A stretch of 64,000 bases of DNA from Novosphingobium sp. IK01 (GTDB lineage Bacteria; Pseudomonadota; Alphaproteobacteria; Sphingomonadales; Sphingomonadaceae), in NCBI RefSeq assembly GCF_033242265.1, contig NZ_BTFW01000001.1, positions 62,001-126,000 of the forward strand, given 5' to 3'. This document shows positions 27,913 to 38,978 of this stretch, piece by piece (the stretch's first letter is position 1; the number at the start of each line of letters is the position of its first letter). The notes under the pieces were generated by a model. It was given only the letters and a program-made list of their open reading frames with translations, was not told the origin of the DNA and did not search any database. The translations under genes were made by a program, and so were the position numbers.

Positions 27913-28587
27913 ATGCGTATCCTGATCGTCGAGGACGAACCGACCCTCGGGCGTCAGCTCAAGTCCACGCTCGAACAGAACGGCTATGCGGTCGATCTTT
28001 CGACCGATGGCGAGGACGGCCATTTCCTAGGCTCGACCGAGGACTATGACGCCGTGATCCTCGACCTCGGCCTGCCCGAGATCGACGGGCTGACCGTGCT
28101 GGGCATGTGGCGCAAGGAAGGCCGCACGTTCCCGGTCCTCGTGCTGACCGCGCGCGACAGCTGGTCGGACAAGGTCGCCGGGCTCGACGCCGGCGCCGAC
28201 GACTATCTGGCCAAGCCGTTCCAGACCGAGGAACTGATCGCCCGCCTGCGCGCGCTGATCCGCCGTGCTTCGGGCAATTCCTCGTCGGAACTGATCGCGG
28301 GCGACGTGCGCCTCGATACCCGCTCGGGCCGGGTCACGCTCAATGGCGAGCCGGTCAAGCTGACCGCGCAGGAATACAAGCTCCTGTCCTACCTGCTCCA
28401 CCACAAGGGCAAGGTGGTGAGCCGCACCGAACTGATCGAACATATCTACGATCAGGATTTCGACCGCGATTCCAACACTATCGAAGTCTTCGTCACGCGT
28501 ATCCGCAAGAAGCTGGGGGCCGATGTGATCACCACCATCCGCGGGCTTGGCTACAGCCTCGACGACCCGGCGGCGACCCGCGGCTGA
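27913..28587 (+). CDS. OmpR-family response regulator
   Basis: A 224-residue two-component regulator. Its receiver has Asp51 in AVILDLGLPEIDG, Lys101 in DDYLAKPF, and a winged-helix DNA-binding domain from about 125 (VKLTAQEYKLLSYLLHHKGKVVSRTELIEHIY). It is followed 4 nt later by its kinase gene, and the PepSY gene lies upstream, an order seen for FeuP/PhoP-type systems in alphaproteobacteria. The signal sensed is unknown. Confidence 0.9.
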   Translation: MRILIVEDEPTLGRQLKSTLEQNGYAVDLSTDGEDGHFLGSTEDYDAVILDLGLPEIDGLTVLGMWRKEGRTFPVLVLTARDSWSDKVAGLDAGADDYLAKPFQTEELIARLRALIRRASGNSSSELIAGDVRLDTRSGRVTLNGEPVKLTAQEYKLLSYLLHHKGKVVSRTELIEHIYDQDFDRDSNTIEVFVTRIRKKLGADVITTIRGLGYSLDDPAATRG

Positions 28588-28591
28588 GGGC

Positions 28592-30022
28592 ATGAGCCGG
28601 GCCGCCCGTCTCCTGTTGCGGATGGGCTACGGACACCACCGCGCCGAAGTGGCCGCCGCCAGTGCCGGTGGCCGCCAGCATACCGGCTCGCTGTCGCGGC
28701 GCATGCTGTTGATCGCGTTTGCCTGGGTGTCGTTCCTGCTGGTGGGCGGCGGGCTGGCGCTCGACCATACGCTGACCGGCCTTGTTACCCGCAATTTCGA
28801 CGATCAGCTCGGCTACATGCTGACGGCCATGATCGCCTCGGCGGAAATCGGGCCCGATGGCGAGGTGTTCTTCAACCGCCCGCTGGGCGACCAGCGCTTC
28901 CTCGAACCCAATTCGGGCCTCTACTGGCAGATTTCGGGACAGGGGCACGATGACTTCCCCTCGCGCTCGCTGTGGGACCGCACGCTGCGCCTCAGGGGCG
29001 ACCATTTCGACAGCACGCCGCACATCTACGATTCCGACCAGTTCGGCACCAACGAAAAGCTGCGCATGATCGAACGCTCGGTGATCCTGCCGGGCAGCAA
29101 CACGCTCTGGCAGTTTTCGGTGGCGGCCAGCCGTGGGGAACTCGATGCCCAGATCGCACGGATTCGCTCGATCCTGATCTGGTCGTTCCTCGTTCTGGCG
29201 ATGGGCCTGTTCATCATGGCCGGGCTTCAGACCTATTACGGCCTTGGCCCCTTGCGCCGCGTGCGCCGCGCGATTGCCGCCATGCGCGAGGGCGGGGCCC
29301 CCCGCGTGGACGAACCGTTGCCGCTTGAGGTTCAGCCTTTGGTGCAGGAAATCAATGCATTGCTTGATCATTCTGACAAGCAGGCTGAAGAAGCGCGCAC
29401 CCACGCCGGGAACCTTGCCCATGCGCTGAAAACCCCGCTGACGGTCGTGATGAACGCCGCGACCGCGCAGGCGCCCGATCTGGCCGATACGGTGATCCGC
29501 GAGGCCGCCGTCATGCGCCGTCAGGTCGACCACCATCTCGCGCGCGCGCGCGCCGTGGGGCGCCGGGCGACTGGGCTGGCGCGTGCGACGGTCTGGGAGA
29601 GCGCCGATGCGGTCGTGAGGGCGGTCACCCGGCTCTATCCGCAAGTGCGCTTCGACCTCGATGGCAACGGCGAGGCGAGCGTGGCGATCGAGCGGCAGGA
29701 TCTCGACGAAATCCTCGGCAATCTGGTTGAGAACGCGGCCAAATATGGCGGCGGTTCGGTGTTCATCACCATCGACGCGGTGCCCGGTGACGCGAAATTC
29801 TGCGACATCTGGGTCGAGGACGATGGCATGGGCATCCCCGAAAACGAGCGCGAACGCATCTTCGACCGGGGCGCGCGGCTCGATACCGGCAAGCCGGGGA
29901 CCGGGCTGGGGCTGGCTATCGTGCGCGACGTGGCCGAGCTTTATGGCGGGGCGGTGGTGCTGGGCGAGAGCGAGGATCTGGGCGGGCTGCTCACCACCTT
30001 GCGTCTGCCCCGCGCGAAATAA
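28592..30022 (+). CDS. Sensor histidine kinase
   Basis: A 476-residue membrane kinase paired with the regulator just upstream. It has two membrane helices (about 38-56 and near 200), with about 140 periplasmic residues between, a HAMP-like linker, a phosphoacceptor His277 in NLAHALKTPL, and an ATPase domain with NLVENAAKYG, VEDDGMGIP and GTGLGLAIV. The H box resembles PhoQ/FeuQ kinases. The ATG at 28592 lies 4 nt past the regulator's stop. It converges on xerC, leaving only 6 bp between stops. Confidence 0.9.
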   Translation: MSRAARLLLRMGYGHHRAEVAAASAGGRQHTGSLSRRMLLIAFAWVSFLLVGGGLALDHTLTGLVTRNFDDQLGYMLTAMIASAEIGPDGEVFFNRPLGDQRFLEPNSGLYWQISGQGHDDFPSRSLWDRTLRLRGDHFDSTPHIYDSDQFGTNEKLRMIERSVILPGSNTLWQFSVAASRGELDAQIARIRSILIWSFLVLAMGLFIMAGLQTYYGLGPLRRVRRAIAAMREGGAPRVDEPLPLEVQPLVQEINALLDHSDKQAEEARTHAGNLAHALKTPLTVVMNAATAQAPDLADTVIREAAVMRRQVDHHLARARAVGRRATGLARATVWESADAVVRAVTRLYPQVRFDLDGNGEASVAIERQDLDEILGNLVENAAKYGGGSVFITIDAVPGDAKFCDIWVEDDGMGIPENERERIFDRGARLDTGKPGTGLGLAIVRDVAELYGGAVVLGESEDLGGLLTTLRLPRAK

Positions 30023-30028
30023 GGACGC

Positions 30029-30928
30029 TTAGGCGCCGCCCCGTTCGCGCGGATGGGCGTTGCGATAGGCATCGAGCAGGGTGGCCGCATCGACGCGGGT
30101 GTAGATTTGCGTCGAGGAGAGGCTGGCGTGGCCCAGCAGTTCCTGCAACGCCCGCAAATCGGCGCCCGCGCCCAGCAGGTGCGAGGCGAACGAGTGGCGC
30201 AGGGCATGGGGCGTGGCTGTGGCCGGAAGGCCGAGCGCGATGCGTGCGGCGGCCATGGCGCGCTGGACCATGCCGGGGGCCAGCGGCCCGCCCTTGGCAC
30301 CGCGAAACAGCGGTTCGTGGCGTTCGAGGGTCCAGGGCACTTGCGCGGCATAGTCGTCGAGCGCGGCGCGCACGATGGGCAGCAGGACGACCACGCGCTG
30401 GCGCCCGCCCTTGCCGGTCACGGTGATCTGTTCGCCCGCAGGCAGCACGCTGGCGGGCAGGGCCAGTGCCTCGGCAATGCGCAGGCCCGCGCCATAGAGC
30501 AGCAGCAGCACGGCCCGGTCGCGCGCGGCGATCCACGGTTCGGCCATGTCCGAGATCGTGTCGGCCAGCGCCAATGCGTCGTCGGTCGAGACCGGGCGGG
30601 GCAGGCCTTTCTTCACGCGCGGCCCGCGCAGGCGGGGGGCAAGGCTTTCGGGAAGGCCCGCCCGCGAGCGGGCAAAGGCGAGGAACGCGCGCAAGGCGGA
30701 AAGCTCGCGCGCGGCAGAGGTGTTGACGAGGCCCTGCTCGCGCCGGACGGCCAGATGCTGGCGCAGGCGCGCGGCGTCGAGCCGGGCGATGCTGGCCCAG
30801 TCCTGTCCGGGCGGGAGCGCCTCGATCAGGCGGCGCGCGGCAGTGTGATAGGCGCGCACGGTATGGGCCGAGCGGCGCAGGCCATGGGCCAGATGATCAT
30901 GCCACTGGGTGAGAAGATCGGCGCTCAT
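30029..30928 (-). CDS. xerC: Tyrosine recombinase XerC
   Basis: A chromosome-dimer-resolving recombinase of 299 residues. The N-terminal SAM-like domain is followed by the catalytic domain with all six active-site residues: Arg150, Lys173, His241, Arg244, His267 and nucleophile Tyr276. The length and shape fit XerC/XerD, not a phage integrase; XerC versus XerD is decided only loosely. Its ATG overlaps the hemW stop by 4 nt, so it is the last gene of the rph-rdgB-hemW-xerC operon. Confidence 0.85.
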   Translation of the reverse strand: MSADLLTQWHDHLAHGLRRSAHTVRAYHTAARRLIEALPPGQDWASIARLDAARLRQHLAVRREQGLVNTSAARELSALRAFLAFARSRAGLPESLAPRLRGPRVKKGLPRPVSTDDALALADTISDMAEPWIAARDRAVLLLLYGAGLRIAEALALPASVLPAGEQITVTGKGGRQRVVVLLPIVRAALDDYAAQVPWTLERHEPLFRGAKGGPLAPGMVQRAMAAARIALGLPATATPHALRHSFASHLLGAGADLRALQELLGHASLSSTQIYTRVDAATLLDAYRNAHPRERGGA

Positions 30929-32082
30929 GTCACGAGATCGGCAGGAACAAGTTCGGCCAGAAGCGCGTCGAGCAGGGGCATGCCTGCCTCGGTCACGATC
31001 AGGCGCGGGCCTTCCTCGCGCAGCAGGCCATTGCCGATGTGGAACGCCCGCTTGGCCGGGTCGATCAGCGCGGTTTCGGGGAAGCCGAAGCGCGCGCCAA
31101 GGGCGGCAAGGTCGATCCCTTCGCCGAGCCGGAGGCCCATCAGCAGGGCTTCGCTGGCCTGTTCGGCGCGGGGCAGGGCGCGCTCATCGGCAAGGCCATG
31201 GCCCTGTTCGGCCAGGGCGCGCAGGTAGTTTTCTGGCTTCTTGTGGCGGACGGTGGCCGTTTCGAGCCTGCGGCCATGGGCGCCCGGCCCGATCCCCGCA
31301 TAGTCGCCATAGCGCCAGTAGGTGAGGTTGTGGCGGCTTTCCTCGCCGGGGCGGGCGTGGTTGCTGATCTCGTAGGCGGGAAGGCCCGCCGCGCGGGTGC
31401 GCTCGCGGGTGAGCGCGAAGAGATCGCCCGCCGCATCGTCGTCGAGCGGGGTGAACCGGCCCTCGCGCACGAGGGTGGCAAAGCGCGTGCCGGGCTCAAT
31501 GGTGAGCTGGTAGAGCGAGAGGTGGCCGGTCCCCAGCGCCAGCGCGCGCGCCAGTTCGGCGTCCCAGCTTTCGGGCGTGTGGCCGGGGCGGGCATAAATG
31601 AGGTCGAAGCTGACCCGCGCGAAATGGCGCTGGGCGACATCGAGCGCGGCGAGGCCCTCGGCGGCATTGTGGAGACGGCCCAGAAAATGAAGCGTCTCGT
31701 CGTCGAGCGCCTGAAGGCCGAGCGAGACGCGGTTGATCCCCGCAGAAGCCAAGGCGGCGAAATTGGCCGCCTCGACCGACGAGGGATTGGCTTCGAGGGT
31801 GATCTCGATATCGGGCGCAAGCCGCCAGTGGCGGGATGCCTGCTCGATCAGCCCGGCGACCAGCGCGGGGGGCATCAGCGAGGGCGTGCCCCCGCCAAAG
31901 AAGATCGAGGTCAGCTCGCGCCCCGGCAGCAGGGCCGCCTCGTGCGCCATGTCGGCGAACAGGGCGGCCTGCCAGGCGGCGACATCGGTTTTCGCGCGGA
32001 CGTGGCTGTTGAAGTCGCAATAGGGGCACTTTGCGAGGCAGAACGGCCAGTGGATGTAGAGCGCGAGGGGCGGCATTGTCAT
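30925..32082 (-). CDS. hemW: Radical SAM heme chaperone HemW
   Basis: A 385-residue radical SAM protein formerly called oxygen-independent coproporphyrinogen oxidase, now taken as a heme chaperone. The cluster motif CLAKCPYC has Cys15, Cys19 and Cys22; GGGTPSL follows. A fourth cysteine of the HemN-type (CPYCxF...C) is not present after the motif, as in HemW. The start at 32082 is preferred over the TTG at 32103. It overlaps xerC by 4 nt and starts 10 nt downstream of rdgB. Confidence 0.9.
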   Translation of the reverse strand: MTMPPLALYIHWPFCLAKCPYCDFNSHVRAKTDVAAWQAALFADMAHEAALLPGRELTSIFFGGGTPSLMPPALVAGLIEQASRHWRLAPDIEITLEANPSSVEAANFAALASAGINRVSLGLQALDDETLHFLGRLHNAAEGLAALDVAQRHFARVSFDLIYARPGHTPESWDAELARALALGTGHLSLYQLTIEPGTRFATLVREGRFTPLDDDAAGDLFALTRERTRAAGLPAYEISNHARPGEESRHNLTYWRYGDYAGIGPGAHGRRLETATVRHKKPENYLRALAEQGHGLADERALPRAEQASEALLMGLRLGEGIDLAALGARFGFPETALIDPAKRAFHIGNGLLREEGPRLIVTEAGMPLLDALLAELVPADLVT

Positions 32083-32092
32083 GACAGCCGCT

Positions 32093-32737
32093 TTATCCGG
32101 CAAACTGCTCCGCCATCAACTTGGCAAAGGCGCGCGCACGGTGGCTGATCGCGTTCTTTTCCGCCGGGTCGAGCTGCGAAAACGTGCGCGTGTCGCCCTC
32201 GGGGATGAACACCGGGTCATAGCCAAAGCCGGTCGTGCCGCGCGGCGGCCAGGTCAGGCTGCCATCGATCTTGCCCTCGAACGTGACGGCCTCGCCATCG
32301 GGCCAGGCCAGCGCGAGGACGCTGTGGAACGCGGCATCGCGCGGCGCATCGGGGCCGAGCCGGGCGAGCTTGCCCTCGACTTTGCCCATCGCCATGTACC
32401 AGTCGCGCCCCGGACCGCCTTCGCGCGGGCCCTGTTCGGCCCAGTCGGCGGTATAGACCCCCGGCGCGCCGCCCAGCGCGGCGACCGAGAGGCCCGAATC
32501 GTCGGACAGCGCGGGAAGGCCGGTCGCCTGTGCGGCGGCATGGGCCTTGATCAGCGCGTTTTCGACAAAGGTCGTGCCGGTTTCTTCCGGTTCGGCCAGA
32601 CCCAGCTCGCCCGCCGACAGGCACTCCATGCCGAAGGGGGCGAGGAGATCCTGCATTTCCTTGAGCTTGCCCTTGTTGTGGGTGGCAATGACGAGCTTGC
32701 CCGGAGTGAGCTGTCGGCGTGCGAGCTTGCGGCTCAT
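32093..32737 (-). CDS. rdgB: dITP/XTP pyrophosphatase RdgB
   Basis: A 214-residue enzyme that hydrolyses non-canonical purine nucleoside triphosphates, keeping dITP and XTP out of DNA. Visible signature: ATHNKGK near 18-24, [15 protein letters not shown] and SHRARA. Its ATG overlaps the rph stop by 4 nt. Confidence 0.95.
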   Translation of the reverse strand: MSRKLARRQLTPGKLVIATHNKGKLKEMQDLLAPFGMECLSAGELGLAEPEETGTTFVENALIKAHAAAQATGLPALSDDSGLSVAALGGAPGVYTADWAEQGPREGGPGRDWYMAMGKVEGKLARLGPDAPRDAAFHSVLALAWPDGEAVTFEGKIDGSLTWPPRGTTGFGYDPVFIPEGDTRTFSQLDPAEKNAISHRARAFAKLMAEQFAG

Positions 32738-33450
32738 CGTGCGACGGCCATTTCCTGCGCGGCGAAGATTTCCGCGCAGCCCATGCGGGCGAGGCGCAGC
32801 AGGCGCAGCAGGGCTTCCTCGTCGTAAGTCGCGCCTTCGGCGGTGGCCTGGACTTCGGCGATGTGGCCGCCTTCGATCAGCACGAAGTTGGCGTCGGCAT
32901 CGGCCGAGCTGTCCTCGACATAGTCGAGATCGAGCACCGGCGTGCCCTTGACGATGCCGCACGAGATCGCGGCGACCTTGCGGGTCAGCGGGTCTTCGGT
33001 GATCGCGCCGGCATCCATCAGCTTCTGCACGGCGAGGCGCAGCGCCACCCAGGCGCCCGAGATCGAGGCGGTGCGGGTGCCGCCATCGGCCTGGATCACG
33101 TCGCAATCGAGCGTGATCTGGCGTTCACCCAGCTTCTTGAGATCGGTGACGGCGCGCAAGGAACGCCCGATAAGGCGCTGAATTTCCTGCGTGCGGCCCG
33201 ACTGCTTGCCCTTGGCGGCCTCGCGGCTGCCACGGGTGTGGGTGGCGCGCGGGAGCATCGAATATTCCGCCGTCACCCAGCCTTCGCCCTTGCCGCGCAG
33301 GAACGGGGGCACGCGTTCCTCGACCGAGGCGGTCACCAGCACCTTGGTATCGCCAAAGCTGATCAGCACCGAGCCTTCGGCGTGCTTGGTGAAGTTGGTC
33401 TCGATGGTGATTGCGCGCATTTGGTCAGCGGCGCGGCCGGAAGGACGCAT
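32734..33450 (-). CDS. rph: Ribonuclease PH
   Basis: A phosphorolytic 3'-5' exoribonuclease that trims tRNA 3' ends. It has 238 residues, with [25 protein letters not shown] and the catalytic [12 protein letters not shown]...GRSLRAV pattern. It is the first gene of the rph-rdgB-hemW-xerC operon, divergent from hrcA. Confidence 0.97.
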   Translation of the reverse strand: MRPSGRAADQMRAITIETNFTKHAEGSVLISFGDTKVLVTASVEERVPPFLRGKGEGWVTAEYSMLPRATHTRGSREAAKGKQSGRTQEIQRLIGRSLRAVTDLKKLGERQITLDCDVIQADGGTRTASISGAWVALRLAVQKLMDAGAITEDPLTRKVAAISCGIVKGTPVLDLDYVEDSSADADANFVLIEGGHIAEVQATAEGATYDEEALLRLLRLARMGCAEIFAAQEMAVAR

Positions 33451-33615
33451 GGGTTCGGTTCCCTGAAGAGTGGCGGAAATGATTGGGCGGGGCCATGGCC
33501 CATTGCGCGGGACGCCGCAAGCAATTCCCGGTCGTTTCCCCCCGATCATGCCCCTGTCGATGAGGCGTGTCTTTTCCTTGGCCTTCTTTGGGGGGCGCCC
33601 TACATGGGAAGGATC

Positions 33616-34704
33616 ATGAAAGGCCCCACGCTCACCGAACTGTCGAACCGCGCCCGCGACATTTTTCGTCTGGTGGTCGAGGGCTATATCGCCTCGGGCC
33701 AGCCGGTCGGCTCGAAGACGCTGGCCGGGGCCGGGGGTGTGAACCTTTCGCCTGCCTCGATCCGCTCGGTGCTTCAGGAGTTGCAGGACGCGGGCTTGCT
33801 GGCTGCGCCCCATACCAGCGCCGGGCGCATGCCGACCGAGATCGGCCTGCGCCTGTTCGTCGACGGGATCATGCAGGTGGCCGAACCTTCGGCTGCCGAG
33901 CGCGCGCAGATCGAGCGGGGCCTTGAACGGGGCCGTGAACGCAGCCTTGCGGCAGGGGGCACGATCGAGGCCGCGCTGGCGGCGGCGACTTCGGCCCTTT
34001 CCGAGCTTTCCGCCGGGGCCGGGGTGATCATGGTGCCCCGGCGCGAGCCGCGGCTCGTCCAGCTTTCGTTCGTGCCGCTCTCGCCGGTGCGCGCGCTGGC
34101 GGTGCTGGTGGCCGAGGATGGCGGGGTCGAGAACCGGGTGATCGACTTGCCCGCGCCGCTCGCGCCTTTCATGCTCGAACAGGCGTCGAACTATCTGACC
34201 GCGCGGCTGGCCGGGCGCACGCTGGGCGAGGCTTTGGCCGTGATCCGCGCCGAGATCGACGGCGGGCGCAGCGCGCTCGACGCGGCGAGCGCCGATCTGG
34301 TCCAGCGGGGGCTTGCGATCTGGAGCATGGACGGGGCACAGCGCCCGGTGCTGGTCGTGCGCGGGCAGGCCAACCTGCTCGACGAGGCGGCGCTGGGCGA
34401 CCTCGAACGCGTGCGCCAGCTCCTCGACGAACTGGAAAATGCCGAGGCGATCGCGGGCGTTCTGGACGCCGCGCGCGAGGCAGAAGCCACGCGCATTTTC
34501 ATCGGCAGCGAGAACCGGCTGTTCTCGCTGTCCGGCTCTTCGGTGATCGCCTCGCCCTGGCGTGATGGCGAGGGCCGGGTGGTCGGCGTGGTGGGGGTGA
34601 TCGGGCCAACGCGGTTGAATTATGCGCGCGTCGTCCCCATGGTGGATTTCACGGCCCAATCCTTGGGCAAACTTATCGGACAAGACGGATTTTCACGGAA
34701 ATGA
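33616..34704 (+). CDS. hrcA: Heat-inducible transcription repressor HrcA
   Basis: A repressor that binds the CIRCE operator of groESL-type operons. The 362 residues start with a winged-helix domain ([42 protein letters not shown]) and end with the dimerisation region ([19 protein letters not shown]). The ATG at 33616 has GGGAAGG upstream. I found no CIRCE element in this window. hrcA-grpE overlap by 4 nt. Confidence 0.95.
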   Translation: MKGPTLTELSNRARDIFRLVVEGYIASGQPVGSKTLAGAGGVNLSPASIRSVLQELQDAGLLAAPHTSAGRMPTEIGLRLFVDGIMQVAEPSAAERAQIERGLERGRERSLAAGGTIEAALAAATSALSELSAGAGVIMVPRREPRLVQLSFVPLSPVRALAVLVAEDGGVENRVIDLPAPLAPFMLEQASNYLTARLAGRTLGEALAVIRAEIDGGRSALDAASADLVQRGLAIWSMDGAQRPVLVVRGQANLLDEAALGDLERVRQLLDELENAEAIAGVLDAAREAEATRIFIGSENRLFSLSGSSVIASPWRDGEGRVVGVVGVIGPTRLNYARVVPMVDFTAQSLGKLIGQDGFSRK

Positions 34705-35264
34705 CGGACAACGAGACGCACGCGCAGGATCCCCAGGTCGAGGCCGAACTGGCTGGTGTGCCCGAGGACATGAAGGACAATGGTGCTGACAAGGGCGCCG
34801 AAGTGTCGACCCTTCGCGAATTGCTGGAGGCGGCCAAGCAGGACGTGCTCTATGCCAAGGCCGAGACGCAGAACGTGCGCCGCCGCCTTGAAAAGGACAT
34901 CGCCGACGCGCGCGCCTATGCCGCGACCGGCTTTGCCCGCGACATTCTTTCGGTGGCCGACAATCTGGCCCGTGCGCTTGAATCGATCCCCGCCGAACTG
35001 CGCGCGGACGAGAAGTTCAAGAATCTGGTGACCGGGCTTGAGGCGACCGGGCGCGAGATCGAGAAGGTCTTCGGCACCCACGGGATCACCCGCATCGCGG
35101 CCAAGGGCCTTCCGCTCGATCCGCACCAGCATCAGGCGATGATGGAAGTGCCTTCCGACGAACATGAGGCCGGCACTGTCGTGCAGGAGCTTCAGGCGGG
35201 CTACACGATCAAGGATCGCCTGCTGCGTCCGGCCATGGTGGTCGTCGCCAAGAAGCCGGACTGA
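34701..35264 (+). CDS. grpE: Nucleotide exchange factor GrpE
   Basis: The DnaK co-chaperone that releases ADP. It has 187 residues: an acidic N-terminus, a long coiled coil (about 35-70), then the beta domain with VFGTHGITRI and PLDPHQHQAMMEVPSDEHEAGTV. Its start overlaps hrcA's stop. Its partners dnaK and dnaJ lie about 2 kb downstream. Confidence 0.97.
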   Translation: MTDNETHAQDPQVEAELAGVPEDMKDNGADKGAEVSTLRELLEAAKQDVLYAKAETQNVRRRLEKDIADARAYAATGFARDILSVADNLARALESIPAELRADEKFKNLVTGLEATGREIEKVFGTHGITRIAAKGLPLDPHQHQAMMEVPSDEHEAGTVVQELQAGYTIKDRLLRPAMVVVAKKPD

Positions 35265-35362
35265 CCGGTTTACGGGACGTATTTTGTTTGCAGGAACAGG
35301 GAACCCGTGCGGGGGCTCCATCGTACCACCCGGTGATACGGGAGGCAGATGGAGATGATGAA

Positions 35363-35623
35363 ATGACCCGCAGGTTCCTTGTTCCCGCTTCTCTGGCCCT
35401 CGCCGCGTTCAGTCTGGCCGGTTGCGCCCGCAACTATGCCGGCGAGGGCGGTCTGGCAGGGGCTGGCGCTGGTGCGGTGATTTCCGGGGTGACCGGAGGC
35501 GATGTCGGCACGGGTGCGGCCATTGGCGGCGCCCTGGGTGCGGCGGTCGGTTCGCAGGTCAAGAAGCACAAGAGGGATTGCTGGCGCCGCGATGCTGACG
35601 GTCGCGGATATTACGTCTGCTGA
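35363..35623 (+). CDS. Glycine-zipper lipoprotein
   Basis: An 86-residue envelope protein. The lipobox SLAGC places the acylated cysteine at residue 21. The following GLAGAGAGAVISGV...GAAIGGALGAAVGSQV is a glycine-zipper membrane-spanning pattern, as in small osmotically induced lipoproteins. The ATG at 35363 is chosen because it gives a complete signal peptide. It overlaps the convergent metallopeptidase-like gene by 13 bp. Confidence 0.75.
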   Translation: MTRRFLVPASLALAAFSLAGCARNYAGEGGLAGAGAGAVISGVTGGDVGTGAAIGGALGAAVGSQVKKHKRDCWRRDADGRGYYVC

Positions 35624-36117
35624 GCCGGTCCAAACGGCAGCACGGCCCGATAGTCTGCCAGTGATGGCCTGTCGGGCCTGCCCGTTTTTTCGGAAAATTC
35701 GGACTCGGAAAATTCGGGTAAGGCCCCCCGTTCCAGCAGAAACGCATGGCGGACGATTTCGGCCTGTTGTTCGATCCCGTAGGCGGCAAAGGGCTTGCCC
35801 GGTTCGAACACATAGTCATAGCGGCAGAACGGATGGCGCCGCAGCGGCAGGAACAGGCCCTGCTGCCATTGCCAGACATGGCACAGTTCGTGGATCAGCA
35901 AGCCTTGCAGGGCCAGCGGCGCGCGTGAAAAATCCTCGTGCCAGAAATCGGCGCGGGGGTGGAAATGGATGTGCCCCATCGGCGCCATGACCACCCGGCG
36001 CGGCTGGAACGGCCACCAGCGCCGCCGCCGCACTTCCACCGCATCGAGGGCGAGCGCCTCGCCGAAGACGGAGCGGGCCATGGCCCGCTCGCCGGATGTG
36101 AGGGGGCGGGCGCTCAT
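35611..36117 (-). CDS. Putative zinc-binding protein (HELCH motif)
   Basis: A 168-residue protein of the kind called vgr-related in sphingomonads. The HELCH motif at 76-80 (HExxH) and a nearby run of aromatic residues suggest a metal-dependent protease-like fold (IHELCHVWQWQQG). There is no signal peptide. Function is unknown. Its 3' end overlaps the neighbouring lipoprotein gene and its start lies 7 bp after the copper chaperone stop on the same strand. Confidence 0.65.
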   Translation of the reverse strand: MSARPLTSGERAMARSVFGEALALDAVEVRRRRWWPFQPRRVVMAPMGHIHFHPRADFWHEDFSRAPLALQGLLIHELCHVWQWQQGLFLPLRRHPFCRYDYVFEPGKPFAAYGIEQQAEIVRHAFLLERGALPEFSESEFSEKTGRPDRPSLADYRAVLPFGPAQQT

Positions 36118-36124
36118 GCCGGCC

Positions 36125-36763
36125 TCACGGATGCTTCATGTGATCCATGTGGTCCATGTCCATGTCTTTATCCATGCCCTTCATGTCCATGTCGCCCATG
36201 CCTTCCCCGCCGCCTGCGACAGGTTCCCCGGCGCCCAGCACTTTGGCCTTGGCGCTGGCCTTGTCGCCATTGTCGAGGGTGATGGTCACTTCGGTCACGC
36301 TGCCTGCCTTGAGCGTGGGGGCCAGATCGAACAGCATGACATGGTTGCCGCCCGGCTTGAATTCGACGCTCTGCCCGGCGGCCAGCGGCAGGCTGGCCAG
36401 CGGGGCCATGCTCATCATGCCGTCCTTCATCGTGTTCTCGTGCATCTCGGCCTTGCCTGCCCCGTCGACATGGACGGCCACGAGGCTGCGCGCCGGGCCA
36501 CTGCCTTGCGAGAGCGTGAAATAGGCAACGCCGGGATGGCCGGGAACGGTGGGAAGCTGGACCACCGCGTTGGTGAGCGTGGTGCCCGGCGCGTTTTCCG
36601 GGGTGGCGTCGAGGCTGGCGAGAACCGCCGGGGCCGCGCTCGATGCCGCCGCCTCGGGGGCTTTCTTGCCACAGCCTGAAAGACCGGCCGCGAGGCCGAC
36701 AGACAGGCTGGCCGACAGGGCGAAAGCAGCCAGATTCCTGCCCGTGAGAACCCCGATGCGCAT
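36125..36763 (-). CDS. Copper chaperone PCu(A)C family lipoprotein
   Basis: A 212-residue periplasmic copper-binding protein that in relatives supplies copper to cytochrome oxidase. A lipobox LSGC places the acylated Cys at 31. The copper site is seen as MHENTMKDGMMSM followed by GGNHVMLFDL. A C-terminal tail of about 25 residues is extraordinarily rich in Met, His and Asp (GDMDMKGMDKDMDMDHMDHM), a probable extra metal-binding segment. The ATG at 36763 has AAAGGA 7 nt upstream. Confidence 0.85.
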   Translation of the reverse strand: MRIGVLTGRNLAAFALSASLSVGLAAGLSGCGKKAPEAAASSAAPAVLASLDATPENAPGTTLTNAVVQLPTVPGHPGVAYFTLSQGSGPARSLVAVHVDGAGKAEMHENTMKDGMMSMAPLASLPLAAGQSVEFKPGGNHVMLFDLAPTLKAGSVTEVTITLDNGDKASAKAKVLGAGEPVAGGGEGMGDMDMKGMDKDMDMDHMDHMKHP

Positions 36764-36824
36764 GACTATCATCCTTTACTGTCTGCCATGATGAAAATTG
36801 GCGGCTTTCATAGCATGGGCAGGC

Positions 36825-36852
36825 CTTGTGCCAAGCGCAAGCGCACCTATAT
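36825..36852 (+). promoter_or_regulatory. RpoH (heat-shock) promoter of dnaK
   Basis: CTTG at 36825-36828, a 17-nt spacer, and CCTATAT at 36846-36852: an exact match to the alphaproteobacterial RpoH consensus CTTG-N17-CyTATnT. It gives a leader of about 80 nt before dnaK. Confidence 0.75.
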
Positions 36853-36941
36853 CCCGCCCGTAACGAGCCGCCGGAGCGGCGCCTGCCCACAAGGGGGACG
36901 CCGGATGTTTGCGGTGTCAGCACGCAAGGAAATGGGGAAAC

Positions 36942-38849
<1,908 letters not shown>

Positions 38850-38946
38850 TCTGCAACATGACCCCCTCCCTTGCCCCATCGGGGGCGGGGGAAGGGGAGA
38901 GGTTCCAGGGGACCGCCAGACCGGCCTTCGCCGACCGGCATCTCAG

Positions 38947-38972
38947 GCCCTCTCCCCTCGCGGGGAGAGGGC
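38947..38972 (+). promoter_or_regulatory. Hairpin over the dnaJ ribosome-binding site
   Basis: A perfect 11-bp stem GCCCTCTCCCC / GGGGAGAGGGC with a 4-nt loop, ending 6 nt before the dnaJ ATG. The dnaJ Shine-Dalgarno GGGGAGAGG lies inside the 3' arm. Confidence 0.8.
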
Positions 38973-38978
38973 TTATCT

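Noticed and set aside
33566..33604. RpoH-like promoter directly before hrcA
   Set aside because: CTTG is followed by CCCTACA or CCTACAT with non-matching spacing, and the start would fall at or within the hrcA start codon.
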